NCBI GenBank assembly: GCA_021160625.1 | Contig: JAGHCE010000143.1 | Location: forward strand, 1 to 5,682 | Direction of reading: 5' to 3' | Length of the DNA stretch: 5,682 nt | From: Planctomycetota bacterium | GTDB taxonomy: Bacteria > Planctomycetota > DG-23 > SLPQ01 | In this document: one piece after another, positions 5,592-5,682 of the stretch | Position numbering within the stretch: position 1 is the first letter of the stretch | Layout: every line of letters begins with the position of its first letter | Made by a program: the position numbers and the translations under genes | The notes under the pieces: model-generated | The model's input: only the letters and a program-made list of their open reading frames with translations | The model's database searches: none | Told to the model about the DNA's origin: nothing

Positions 5592-5682
5592 GACTGATAG
5601 AGGTTTTTCAGGTACGTTTTTTTGGGACATTTTCTGCAGATTTTTGTTTTTGCCTTTGTAACGGGCCTAAGCGGTGCTGTCA

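Overview
This is a GC-rich bacterial chromosomal segment with three transcription units and no sign of phage, transposase, CRISPR or tRNA/rRNA. A large minus-strand gene running off the left edge is mutS (mismatch repair ATPase), with all its diagnostic motifs intact. A plus-strand pair of small genes in the middle (start 3076, end 3856) encodes two membrane-targeted proteins that I cannot name. On the right, a minus-strand pair encodes an ECF sigma factor followed, two bases later, by its probable zinc-finger anti-sigma factor.

The organism is most likely a member of the Planctomycetes/PVC group, but this is an inference. The main hint is the C-terminal half of the anti-sigma factor. It resembles the extracytoplasmic part of the pseudopilin-like (DUF1559 / H-X9-DG type) proteins that are very numerous in Planctomycetes and Lentisphaerae. 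No ribosomal RNA or lineage-specific marker confirms it.

Layout: mutS (minus, 1-2474, 3' end outside the window); a gene-free stretch of about 600 bases (2475-3075) holding four short GC-rich palindromes, a 10-bp tandem repeat and a possible promoter for the plus-strand pair; the 83-aa and 159-aa genes, each with a strong GGGAGG-type ribosome binding site; a strong rho-independent terminator (3882-3907); a 20-bp perfect palindrome of the same family as the upstream cluster, plus a second hairpin, between the convergent units; anti-sigma and sigma genes (minus, 4046-5415); and an AT-rich upstream region with a sigma-70-like promoter and a possible sigma autoregulatory promoter.

Functionally, the sigma/anti-sigma pair looks like a classical envelope-signalling module. 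The anti-sigma would hold the sigma factor at the membrane through its cytoplasmic zinc finger, and the unusual outer domain would be the candidate sensor. The convergent small-gene pair encodes an exported or anchored protein with a second membrane segment and an anchored protein with an internally duplicated domain. Whether it belongs to the sigma regulon cannot be told from this window.
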